Positions 18,555-28,342 of a stretch of 64,000 nucleotides of DNA are shown here, piece after piece (the first letter of the stretch is position 1; every line of letters starts with the position of its first letter). Source of the DNA: Aquitalea sp. LB_tupeE (GTDB taxonomy: Bacteria > Pseudomonadota > Gammaproteobacteria > Burkholderiales > Chromobacteriaceae); contig NZ_JACAXB010000026.1 in the NCBI RefSeq assembly GCF_013391415.1, positions 186,001-250,000 on the forward strand, given 5' to 3'. The notes beneath the pieces were generated by a model. It worked only from the letters and a program-made list of their open reading frames with translations, searched no databases and was not told the origin of the DNA. The position numbers and the translations under genes were made by a program.

Positions 18555-19184
18555 TTAGCGCGTCAGCTGCGGAAACAGCCGGTACAGGCCATCGACGATG
18601 ATTTCCACCGATACCGCCGCCAGCAGCATGCCCATCACCCGGTTGACGATATTGATGCCGGTCTGGCCCAACAGGCGGCTGATGGGGGAGGCCAGCACCA
18701 GCGCGCCATAACAGGTAACGGCCACCAGCAGGCTGCTGATCAGCAGATACACCACCTGCACCCAGGAATGGGCGGTGGAAGCATAAATGATGACGGTGGA
18801 AATGGTGCCGGGACCGGTGAGCAGCGGAATGGCCATGGGTACTACTGCGATATTGGTTTTGGCCTCGGCCTCGGACTGCTCTTCCTTGGTGGTTTTGGTG
18901 GGGGCCGGCTTGGCATTCATCAGCGCAATGGCAATCAGCATCACCAGCAAGCCGCCGCCTACCTGAAAGGAACCGATGCTGATACCGAGAAAGTGCAGCA
19001 GCGTTTCGCCCACCACGGCAAACAGGCACAGCACCACCGCCACGGCCAGCGTGGTGGTCTTGGCAATCCGCTTGCGTTCCAGCTGACTGGACGTGGGGGT
19101 CAGGCTGATGAAGATGGGAATGGCTCCCAGCGGATTGACCAGCACCAGTAAGGCGACAAATATCTTGGCGATTTCGAGTTCCAT
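18555..19184 (-). CDS. MarC family integral membrane protein
   Basis: Protein of 209 residues with six predicted transmembrane helices and the family signature VNPLGAIPIFISLT near the N-terminus and PMAIPLLTGPGTISTVI in the middle; a charged Lys/Glu-rich loop separates the halves. The function of MarC/YchE/YhgN proteins is not established; an early link to multiple antibiotic resistance was withdrawn. The gene stands alone, about 200 bases from ccoG and 125 from the P-type ATPase. Confidence 0.93.
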   Translation of the reverse strand: MELEIAKIFVALLVLVNPLGAIPIFISLTPTSSQLERKRIAKTTTLAVAVVLCLFAVVGETLLHFLGISIGSFQVGGGLLVMLIAIALMNAKPAPTKTTKEEQSEAEAKTNIAVVPMAIPLLTGPGTISTVIIYASTAHSWVQVVYLLISSLLVAVTCYGALVLASPISRLLGQTGINIVNRVMGMLLAAVSVEIIVDGLYRLFPQLTR

Positions 19185-19308
19185 GGTGCATCCATGCTAT
19201 GGCAAAGCCGTGGGGCTGACATTCAGCGGCGGGACACAAAGCTGCAAGCTTGCGCCAGCGCTGCCATGCGATTCATGCAGCATAGCCGCACCCAGCCGGA
19301 TTTGCCGC

Positions 19309-21225
19309 TCAGGCCTTGGGCGTGATGGCGGACAAGGGCTCGTGAAAGCGCAGCAAGCGTCCGGCATTGGCCATCACCAGCAAGGTGCTCAGATTGTGCA
19401 GCACCGCCGCCAGCAGCACGCCGGCACTACCCAGTAGGCCAAAGGCCGCCAGCAGGGTGAGTACCACCGCCCAGGCCAGGCCCAACACCACGTTTTGCGC
19501 CAATACGCGACGGCTCAGGCGACTGAGCCTGACGGCGGTGGCCAGTCGGCGTAAATCATGGCTGATCAGTACTACATCGGCAGCGGCCACGGCAATGTCA
19601 GCGGCGGATGCACCCATGGCCACGCCAACGGCCCCTGCTTTGAGCGCCAGCGAGTCGTTGATGCCATCCCCCACCACCAACGGGCGGTATCCGGCGCTGA
19701 TTTCTGCCTGTACTGCCTTGAGCTTGCCAGCGGGCAATACCTGCGCCACCACACGGTCCATGGCCAGTGCCTGGCCTACCGGCTCCGCTGCCTGCCGGTG
19801 GTCGCCGGTCAGTAGCATTTGCCGTTGCAGGCCCAACTGGCGCAAGGCTTGCATGGCTGCAGCGGCCTCGGCGCGCGGGCTGTCCGCCAGATGGAACCAG
19901 GCCAGCAGGCGGCCATCCAGCGCCAGCCCGGTCAGCGCAGCACTGCTGTGGGCTGGCAGTGCATGCAGCACGCCCATTTGCTGCAACAGGGCAGGGCGGC
20001 CCAGCAACACCTGCCCCCAGTCGCTGTCGGCCTGCATGCCCATGCCGGGCAGTTCCTGCACATTGCGCAAGGCGGGCGCGGGCTGGTCGGTGGCGAGGGA
20101 GGCCAGCGCGCGGCTGACCGGGTGGGTGCTGCAGGCGGCCAGCCCGGCAGCCAGCCAGACTGGTTCCACCGGGCTGTCGCTGACCATGGTTTCCACTGAT
20201 TGCACCACCAGTTGGCCGCTGGTGAGGGTGCCGGTCTTGTCGATGACCAGCGCGTTGACATCGGCCAGCTCCTCCAGAAAGGCTGCGCCGCGAATCAGCA
20301 CGCCGTGGCGTGCTGCCACCGCCACCCCGGCCACGGCAGTGGAGGGGGCGGCCAATACCAGCGCGCAGGGGCAGGCGGCCACCAGTACCGCCAGCATGGC
20401 CTGGCTGTCGTGGCTGACAAACCAGCACAGTGCGGCAATGGCCAGCACCAGCCCCATATAGGACGCTGCATGACTCTCCACCAGCCGGGTGACTGGCGGT
20501 TTGGCTTGTTCGGCCTGTTGCATCAGCGCGCTGATGCGCCCCAGTGCCGATTGTTCGCCCACCTGGCTGACTTCCAGTTGCAGCAGGCCTTGCAGATTCA
20601 CCGCCCCGGCATACACCAGGCTGCCGGGTACGACATCCTGCGGCAGGGCTTCGCCGGTGACGGCCGAGGTGTCCAGGCTGGATTGTCCGCTCACCACCAT
20701 GCCGTCGGCCGGAATCCGTTCACCCGGGCGCACTTCCACCCGGTCGCCGGCATGCAGCTGGCTGTTGTCTACTTCTTCCAGGCTGCCGTCGGGACGGTAG
20801 CGGCGGCTGCGGCTGCTGGTAAGGCTGGCCAGCGCGCGGATGGCTTCTTGTGAACCCAGCAGGCTGCGTTCTTCCAGCACATGGCCCAGCACCATCAGGA
20901 TGGGCAGCAGGGCGGCGCTGAGGGTGTCGCCACTGGCCCAGGCTCCCAGCATGGCCAGCGCCACCAGCAGATCGGTCATGCCGTGCAGGTCCGGGTGTTG
21001 CAGGCTGTGCCAGGCGGCACGCAGCAGCGGTACCGCCATCAGCAGCGCGGCGGCGCTGGTCAGCCATTGGGCGATGATCTGTCCGTCGGGAATCAGGAAA
21101 TGCCAGATACCTGCCAGCAGCAACAGGCCGATGGCCAGCAAGGCCAGTTGCAACTGGCGGGCGCTGCGCTGTTGTTCGGCGGCATCCAGCAAGCCGTGAT
21201 GGGGATGGGAACAGCACTGGCTCAC
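19309..21225 (-). CDS. P1B-type heavy-metal translocating ATPase without N-terminal metal domain
   Basis: ATP-driven transition-metal transporter of 638 residues in the inner membrane. Visible motifs are TGEALP in the actuator domain, the metal-binding CPC in ACPCALVLA (about 284), the phosphorylated DKTGT (about 328), STHPVSRA (nucleotide-domain HP), GDGINDSLAL and a final membrane motif HNLSTLLVMANAGRLL. It lacks an HMA domain; instead the first residues are a Cys/His-rich SQCCSHPHHG. The metal is uncertain (Zn/Cd/Pb or Co-like class). The GTG start overlaps the stop of the HflK-like gene, so it is the last gene of a four-gene operon with three SPFH proteins. Confidence 0.93.
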   Translation of the reverse strand: MSQCCSHPHHGLLDAAEQQRSARQLQLALLAIGLLLLAGIWHFLIPDGQIIAQWLTSAAALLMAVPLLRAAWHSLQHPDLHGMTDLLVALAMLGAWASGDTLSAALLPILMVLGHVLEERSLLGSQEAIRALASLTSSRSRRYRPDGSLEEVDNSQLHAGDRVEVRPGERIPADGMVVSGQSSLDTSAVTGEALPQDVVPGSLVYAGAVNLQGLLQLEVSQVGEQSALGRISALMQQAEQAKPPVTRLVESHAASYMGLVLAIAALCWFVSHDSQAMLAVLVAACPCALVLAAPSTAVAGVAVAARHGVLIRGAAFLEELADVNALVIDKTGTLTSGQLVVQSVETMVSDSPVEPVWLAAGLAACSTHPVSRALASLATDQPAPALRNVQELPGMGMQADSDWGQVLLGRPALLQQMGVLHALPAHSSAALTGLALDGRLLAWFHLADSPRAEAAAAMQALRQLGLQRQMLLTGDHRQAAEPVGQALAMDRVVAQVLPAGKLKAVQAEISAGYRPLVVGDGINDSLALKAGAVGVAMGASAADIAVAAADVVLISHDLRRLATAVRLSRLSRRVLAQNVVLGLAWAVVLTLLAAFGLLGSAGVLLAAVLHNLSTLLVMANAGRLLRFHEPLSAITPKA

Positions 21226-22265
21226 GGGTGGACTCCCGGCACAATCACCCGGCCACTGCTGTCCGGGTCCATGGTGGTAACCTGGCCTGCCTTGGCCAGC
21301 ACATGCTGGATTTTTTCCTGATACAGCTGGCGTAGCAGGGCCGGTCCGTCCGGCTGCTGCATGCGTGGTGCCAGCGCCAGGATTTCGCTGGTTTCATTGC
21401 GGGCCTGGGCCAGCCGTTCGTCGGCGCGGGCATGGGCGGTATTCAGGATGGTGCTGACTGCGGCACTGGCTTGCTGCTGCTGCTGGGCGGCTGCGGTCTG
21501 TGCTTGCGCCAGTTGCCGCTCTACAGTCTGGTCGGCGGTCAGTACCGCGTCAAAAGCGGCCTGGGCGGCATGCGGCAGGCTGGAGGTGAGGTCGATACGG
21601 GCGACTTGCAGGCCAAGCGGCACACCGGTCTGGCGCAGCTGTTGCAGGCGCTGGTTGACCGCTTGCACCAGTTCGCCACGCAGCCGTTCGCGCAGTTCGG
21701 CCTGCTGGCTGGAGGGCTGATTGCTGCGCGTCACCAGAATGCTGTCCAGGTCGCGGCCTGCACTCAGCTGCAAGGCGGCGGCACTCACCAGCCGGTCCAG
21801 CGCGGGCAGGGCCTGTTCGCCTTGCTGTGCGTAAGCCGCCGCATCATCAATGCGGTAATACACGGTGGCATTGAGCTGCACCACGCCCACGTCAGCGGTC
21901 AGCAGGTATCCCGAGCCAGCCAGTTCGTCGCCCATCTGTTGCAATGATGTCCCGGCGCCATCCAGCGCCAGCGCATGGGCATTGCGGCTGAGGCCCTCTA
22001 CCTGCCGTTGTTGCAGTCTTTCGGTGGCGGGCAGCCAGATAATGCTGTCGATGGGGCTGGGCCAGGCCAGCAGTAGCCCGGCGCGCTGTACCCGGTCGAT
22101 GGCGCCAAAATGCAGCACCACCGCCTGGCTGTCGGCCGGTACCGGCCTGACATGGCCAAACAGCCAGCCAAGGCCGGCCAGCAGGGTGATGGCCAACAGC
22201 AGGCGGTAACCCAGACGCAGCGACTGCGCCAGCGCGCTGGCGGGTAGTGATGAGTCCGCCATCAT
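21222..22265 (-). CDS. SPFH/band-7 protein, HflK-like (third of the operon)
   Basis: Protein of 347 residues with one transmembrane helix near residues 18-38, then the SPFH domain (VRPVPADSQAVVLHFGAIDRVQRAGLLLAWPSPIDSI) and a long Ala/Gln-rich coiled coil (about 250-300). HflK-type proteins form membrane cages with HflC around FtsH. Here the partner may instead be the ATPase encoded next. It overlaps both neighbours by 4 bases, starting ATGA and ending GTGA. Confidence 0.85.
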   Translation of the reverse strand: MMADSSLPASALAQSLRLGYRLLLAITLLAGLGWLFGHVRPVPADSQAVVLHFGAIDRVQRAGLLLAWPSPIDSIIWLPATERLQQRQVEGLSRNAHALALDGAGTSLQQMGDELAGSGYLLTADVGVVQLNATVYYRIDDAAAYAQQGEQALPALDRLVSAAALQLSAGRDLDSILVTRSNQPSSQQAELRERLRGELVQAVNQRLQQLRQTGVPLGLQVARIDLTSSLPHAAQAAFDAVLTADQTVERQLAQAQTAAAQQQQQASAAVSTILNTAHARADERLAQARNETSEILALAPRMQQPDGPALLRQLYQEKIQHVLAKAGQVTTMDPDSSGRVIVPGVHP

Positions 22266-23239
22266 TTGCCTTTTGCACTCTTGCCGGCGGCCAGTCCCGG
22301 CGGGCCATCCACCAGCGCGCGGAACGGGGCGGCATCGGTGCGCAATATCAGGTGGGTGCCGGAACCCACCACGCCGTTGAGGGTGTCCAGCGAGCGCAGG
22401 GTCTTGTACAGCTCGGGTGCCTTCTGCCAGGCATCGGCGTAAATCCGCGCTGCCTGTACGCGTGAACCGGCTTCGATTTCGGCAGCGGCCACACTGGCAT
22501 CGGCTTGCTGGATACGGGCATCGCGTGCCGCATTGGCACGGATGGTGGCGGCTTGTTCATTGCCACTGGCGGTACGTTCGGCGGCAATGGTGTCGCGTTC
22601 GGCCCGCATGCGCGCCACGGTGGCATCCAGTGTGACGGCGGGCAGGGTCAGCCGTTCCAGCCCGACATCCACCACGCGTACGCCATAACTTTCCAGCAGT
22701 TGCGGGGCCAGTTGCTGGCGCAGTTGCTGTTCCAGCTGGCTGATGCGCAGCTGGCTGCGGTCGGTATTCACCAGATTGCCCAGCGCAAAGCGGCTGCTGC
22801 CGGTTTCCATGGCCGAGCCGGCAAAGGTGGCAATTTGCCGCGCTGCTTCGTCCGGCTGGTTTTGTACTGCGCGCAAAAAACGGGTGATATGGCTGCTGTC
22901 GGCCGGCACCTGCCAGGCGACATAGCTTTGCATGATCACCCGCAGCCCGTCGCGGGTGCCTACGTCCTGCAAGCCGCTGGAGGTGGTGCGCAGGCGCAGG
23001 TCCACCGGGACCACGGTTTCCAGTGGCGGCGGTAGACGCCAGGCCAGGCCCGGCTGCAGCAATACCCGTACCGGTGCACCAAAGCGGGTGATGACCAGAG
23101 CTTCACCCGAATGCACTTGCAACATGCAGGCGGACAGCCCGGCCAGCAGCAATACGCCAAGCGCGGCGGCGGTTTTCCAGTGTCGCCAGCCGCTGCTCGG
23201 GCTGGCGCTCGCGTGAGGGTGGTGGTGAAACAGCGCCAA
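22262..23239 (-). CDS. SPFH/band-7 protein, HflC-like (second of the operon)
   Basis: Protein of 325 residues. The best start is TTG at 23239: a GAGGAG ribosome site lies 6 bases before it, and the gene then begins 10 bases after the preceding stop; the longer frame upstream runs inside the previous gene. A His-rich N-terminus (ALFHHHPHA) is followed by a membrane helix at about 22-40, then HSGEALVITRFGAPVRVLLQPGLAW (SPFH), VDVGLERLTLP and a coiled coil RMRAERDTIAAERTASGNEQA typical of HflC. The TTG start and His-rich head are worth noting in a metal-transport operon. Confidence 0.85.
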   Translation of the reverse strand: MALFHHHPHASASPSSGWRHWKTAAALGVLLLAGLSACMLQVHSGEALVITRFGAPVRVLLQPGLAWRLPPPLETVVPVDLRLRTTSSGLQDVGTRDGLRVIMQSYVAWQVPADSSHITRFLRAVQNQPDEAARQIATFAGSAMETGSSRFALGNLVNTDRSQLRISQLEQQLRQQLAPQLLESYGVRVVDVGLERLTLPAVTLDATVARMRAERDTIAAERTASGNEQAATIRANAARDARIQQADASVAAAEIEAGSRVQAARIYADAWQKAPELYKTLRSLDTLNGVVGSGTHLILRTDAAPFRALVDGPPGLAAGKSAKGK

Positions 23240-23249
23240 ATCAGGCTCC

Positions 23250-25226
23250 TCAGGGATGCGTCCCCGCGATGGCGGGCGGCGGTTCGGTGGCAATGGGCGC
23301 GCCATGCAGGTCGATGGCGGGCAGGCCGGGGTTGTTGGCGGCCGGGCGCAGGTCAATGGTGGGCAGGGCGCTGGCCGGAATGCGATGGTCGATGATGATG
23401 GGCTGGGCCTGATGCAGCCCCTGGCCAAGAGCGTGCAGATAGCGTTCCAGCAGGAAGGACTGTCCGCCAACACTGGCGGCTTGTCGGTCAGCCTGAAAGG
23501 CAATGGCGTCCACCTTGCTGTGTGCCACCCGCTCGGCGGCACTGGCGCTGGCTTCCCGGGCGGCTTGCACGGCAGCCTGAACGGCCGCGCTATGACTGCG
23601 TACCGCCAGACCTCGCTCGGTGGCCACGCGGGCTTGCGCCAGAATGGCCGCAGCCTGCACACCGTGATAGGCATTGGCTGCTGCCGCAGGCGGGTGAATG
23701 GCCTGAATCACCACGGCCAGTAGTTCCAGCCCACTACCCGAACGGTTCAGTGCCTGCTGGATTTGCTGTTGCAGCTGGCGCGAGGTATCGGCAAGGGCAT
23801 CGCCCAGCAAATTATCCAGCTGTTGGCCGGCAAAATAATGCAGCATGGCGCGGTCTGCCACCGCATGCAGCAGGGCGGTGGGGTCGGCCTGCTGGTAGAG
23901 CGCCAGGGCGTCGGCATCGCGCAGGCCCTCACGGTAAACCAGCCGCACATCCAGGCCTACTAGCTGGGTGCTCTGGCGCTCGCCTTGCTGGCTGGCAATC
24001 AGCTGGGTGGTTTCGGCAGTGTGGTTGCCGTCCCACAAATGATTATTGCTTGTCGTGCTGGTGTTGTCCGGGCTTTGCCAACGGCCCTGGCTGTCTTGTT
24101 GCAGGCCACTGGCCAGTTGATGCACCACGCCATATTCCACCCGGCGCACCTTGCCAAACGGCCAAGGCAAACCCAGATGCCAACCGGCCTGCCATACCGC
24201 TACCGGCTGGCCGAAGCGTTCGTATATCCCGCGTTGATCCGTATTGATGGTGCTGATGCTGCTCAGCAGCCAGCCGCCCACCAGCAGGGCCAGTGCAAAC
24301 GGCCGCATGGCGCGGCCCAGGTATTGCAAGGCCCAGCTTTGGCGCAGCTCCAGCCCCAGCCCCTGTTGCAGGCGGCTACGCCAGTTGCGCACACCATCCC
24401 GCCCCAGCAAGCTGGCCAGCAGACTGTTGAACGGCAGGGCAGCAGGCTGATGGCGCTGGTAGGGCTGAAAGATTTGCCACAGCGCCCGCAAGCCCAGCTC
24501 AAGCGCCAGCAGTGCCGTCAACAGCGCCCCGGCCTGTAACAGGCGCAGCAGCCAGTCCAGCCCCAGCAGCAAGCCAGCAGCGGCCAGTGAAGGCAGCAGC
24601 ATGGACAATAATACGGCGCGCAAGATGGCTTGCAGTTTCAGGGCTTCCGGCCATTGCGCCGCATCTTGCAAGGCCAGGCTGCGCTCCAGCAGCAGGGTGG
24701 CAAAACTCAAAACCAGACCGCACAGCAGGGCAGCTAGCAAGCCATCCGGGTTGAGCGGGCTTTCCGGCGTAGCCTGCATCACCAGCAGGCTGAGGGGCAG
24801 GGCCAGCAGGCTGGCGCTGGTTTGTTGCACCACTGCCCAGCCGGTACTGCGGCCAATCAGCCGTCGCAGACGTGGCCATAGCAGCCAGCGGCGCAAGCTG
24901 TATTTACCTGCGCTACCGTGGGTGCGCGCTGTATTGTTGGCAGGGCTGGGTTTGCCTGGCAGCAGCCTGGGGAGTAGGGGCAGTGCGGGCAAGGCCTGTC
25001 GTTTGCGTCGCCAGCCAGCCAGGTGACTGCTGCTGTATAGCGTACCACTTAGCAGCCACAGGCTGGCGGACAGTGACAGGCACAGCAGGCGCGCTGTCCC
25101 GCCGGATAGCAGCAGTCCGGCCAGCAGGCAGGTGATGGCCAGCAGCAGGGTCGGCAGGGCGCAGCGCCGGTACAGCAATTCCTGCCGGGTGGCAGCATCA
25201 GCAAGTGTGGAAGGGGATGTCTTCAT
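23250..25226 (-). CDS. Large membrane protein with HflK-like SPFH domain (first of the operon)
   Basis: Protein of 658 residues. The N-terminal half carries several hydrophobic helices (about 20-75, 135-170, 175-260, 300-330). The C-terminal half has an HflK-like SPFH domain (STINTDQRGIYERFGQPVAVWQAGWHLGLPWPFGKVRRVEYG), a helical region RAMLHYFAGQQLDNLLGD and an Ala-rich coiled coil. The start at 25226 begins MKTSPSTLADAATRQ; an upstream Met 15 codons earlier is less likely. It leads the operon; the next gene starts 10 bases later. Ordinary HflK has one membrane helix, so the polytopic head is unusual. Confidence 0.82.
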   Translation of the reverse strand: MKTSPSTLADAATRQELLYRRCALPTLLLAITCLLAGLLLSGGTARLLCLSLSASLWLLSGTLYSSSHLAGWRRKRQALPALPLLPRLLPGKPSPANNTARTHGSAGKYSLRRWLLWPRLRRLIGRSTGWAVVQQTSASLLALPLSLLVMQATPESPLNPDGLLAALLCGLVLSFATLLLERSLALQDAAQWPEALKLQAILRAVLLSMLLPSLAAAGLLLGLDWLLRLLQAGALLTALLALELGLRALWQIFQPYQRHQPAALPFNSLLASLLGRDGVRNWRSRLQQGLGLELRQSWALQYLGRAMRPFALALLVGGWLLSSISTINTDQRGIYERFGQPVAVWQAGWHLGLPWPFGKVRRVEYGVVHQLASGLQQDSQGRWQSPDNTSTTSNNHLWDGNHTAETTQLIASQQGERQSTQLVGLDVRLVYREGLRDADALALYQQADPTALLHAVADRAMLHYFAGQQLDNLLGDALADTSRQLQQQIQQALNRSGSGLELLAVVIQAIHPPAAAANAYHGVQAAAILAQARVATERGLAVRSHSAAVQAAVQAAREASASAAERVAHSKVDAIAFQADRQAASVGGQSFLLERYLHALGQGLHQAQPIIIDHRIPASALPTIDLRPAANNPGLPAIDLHGAPIATEPPPAIAGTHP

Positions 25227-25317
25227 GGTCCTGAGACGGGGTCTGGCAATGCCCGCGCAGCGTGCCGGCAATGCTACACTGCCTGCATCGCCGGATTGTC
25301 ACGGGAGCAGGCAAAGC

Positions 25318-25551
25318 ATGGATCATACACCTTACCTTGGCATGACGTGTTGCGGGCTGATGGCAGCCGCACACGGGGCCGTGCCAGCGGCAGAGCCGCC
25401 TGCGGTGCCGGCCATGCAGCAGCAGGCTCCCGCCAACAGCAGCTATCAATGCGTGAACCCGGCGCAACAGCTGCATGCCATGCTGGCGCGTTACGCCCTC
25501 AAGTGTGGCGATGCGACCTGCCCGCTGTGCAATCCGCCTGCTGCGCCGTGA
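25318..25551 (+). CDS. Small Cys-containing hypothetical protein
   Basis: Possible 77-residue protein starting at an ATG with a GGGAG site 10 bases upstream, between the divergent SPFH operon and the convergent dapE (5 bases between stops). It has a hydrophobic Gly/Ala region (TCCGLMAAAHGAV), an Ala/Pro/Gln linker and a Cys-bearing tail (CVNPAQQLHAMLARYALKCGDATCPLCNP). The clustered Cys could bind a metal, which is of interest beside a metal-ATPase operon. It may be spurious. Confidence 0.4.
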   Translation: MDHTPYLGMTCCGLMAAAHGAVPAAEPPAVPAMQQQAPANSSYQCVNPAQQLHAMLARYALKCGDATCPLCNPPAAP

Positions 25552-25555
25552 GGCC

Positions 25556-27030
<1,475 letters not shown>

Positions 27031-27043
27031 GTTGTGTGCTTGC

Positions 27044-28201
27044 TTATAAATCCAGGGTGAATCCGTCAAAGCTGGTGGAGGCTTTGTCAGGGTCTTGCTT
27101 GTCCAGTTGCGGGGTGGCAACCGGTTTGGCTTCTGCCTGCTTGCTTTGGGCGTGGTTGATCTGCCAGTACAGGTTGGTGGGCGAGTCAGCATTTTTCAAG
27201 GCATCGTCCAGCAAAATGCGGTCTTGCTGATACAGGCGGAACAGCGATTGTTCGAAGGTTTGCGCGCCTTCGCTCATGCTGTTTTCGATGGCTTCCTTGA
27301 TCTGGTCGATCTCGCCATTGCGAATCAGCTCGGCAATATGCGGGGTATTGATCAGGATTTCCAGCGCCGGAATCTGCTTGCCATCCTTGGTGGGCACCAG
27401 GCGCTGCGAAATGACGGCGCGCAAGGAAACCGACAAGTCCATCAGCAGTGCGTTGCGGCTATCGGTGGGGAACAGGCTGATCACCCGGTTGAGCATGTGA
27501 TAACTGTTGTTGGCATGCAGCGTGGACAGGCACAAATGGCCGGACTGGGCGTAGTTGATGGCATGCGTCATGGTTTCGGCATCGCGGATTTCGCCAATCA
27601 TCAAGACGTCCGGCGCTTCACGCATGGCATTTTTCAGCGCGTTTTCGTATGAAAAGGTATCCACGCCGATTTCGCGCTGGTTGACGATGGATTTCTGGTG
27701 GCGATAGACAAACTCGATCGGGTCTTCCACCGTCAGGATATGGCCGGACTGCGTCTGGTTGCGGTACTCCAGTAAGGACGCCACAGTGGAGCTCTTGCCG
27801 CTGCCGGTGGCCCCCACCACGATGATCAGCCCGCGCTTTTGTTGCACCAGCGTTTGCAGGGTATCAGGCAGGTTCAGCTCGGTCAGCGACGGAATGCGCG
27901 GGCGGATGAAGCGCACCACCATGGCCACCGTGCCGCGCTGCTTGAAAATATTCACCCGGTAATTGCCCAGTCCTTCAACCAGGCGGCCGAAGTTCATTTC
28001 CAGCTCGCGTTCGAAGGTGGCGATCTCGACGTCATTCATCAGGCTGTAAGCCAGCTGGCGCACGATGTCAGCCGATAGCGGCTTGTCGTTGATGGGCAGG
28101 GTGACGCCATCTATCTTGATCTGCGGCGGCGCTTCTGCGGTAAAGAAGATGTCGCTGGCGTGTTTGTCGGCCATCAGCTTGAAAAATGGCAGCATCAGCA
28201 T
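27044..28201 (-). CDS. pilU: Type IV pilus retraction ATPase PilU
   Basis: Cytoplasmic hexameric ATPase that works with PilT in pilus retraction. It has 385 residues. Visible are an N-terminal PAS-like domain (LMADKHASDIFF), Walker A GATGSGKSST, the Asp box, Walker B MIGEIRD, the His box HLCLSTLHANN and a C-terminal region with Asp/Asn-rich tail. The PilU-type N-terminus (MLPFFKLMADKHASD) separates it from PilT. ATG 28201 has a GGAAAG site. pilT is not adjacent; instead pilU leads a cluster with yffB and dapE. Confidence 0.94.
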   Translation of the reverse strand: MLMLPFFKLMADKHASDIFFTAEAPPQIKIDGVTLPINDKPLSADIVRQLAYSLMNDVEIATFERELEMNFGRLVEGLGNYRVNIFKQRGTVAMVVRFIRPRIPSLTELNLPDTLQTLVQQKRGLIIVVGATGSGKSSTVASLLEYRNQTQSGHILTVEDPIEFVYRHQKSIVNQREIGVDTFSYENALKNAMREAPDVLMIGEIRDAETMTHAINYAQSGHLCLSTLHANNSYHMLNRVISLFPTDSRNALLMDLSVSLRAVISQRLVPTKDGKQIPALEILINTPHIAELIRNGEIDQIKEAIENSMSEGAQTFEQSLFRLYQQDRILLDDALKNADSPTNLYWQINHAQSKQAEAKPVATPQLDKQDPDKASTSFDGFTLDL

Positions 28202-28304
28202 GGTCGGGCTTTCCAATCCGGTATTCAGTATGGCGGCTGCACAAAGTGCATGGTCTTTTTATAGCGCTATTGTGCCTGCTCCAGGCCGCAAGCGACAGCC
28301 AATA

Positions 28305-28330
28305 AGAAAAAAGCCCGCATCAGCGGGCTT
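28305..28330 (-). terminator. Rho-independent terminator of fadD
   Basis: AAGCCCGC-loop-GCGGGCTT hairpin (28311-28330) followed on the minus strand by a T-run (28310-28305), 12 bases past the fadD stop. Confidence 0.85.
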
Positions 28331-28342
28331 CTGTGAGGTGGT

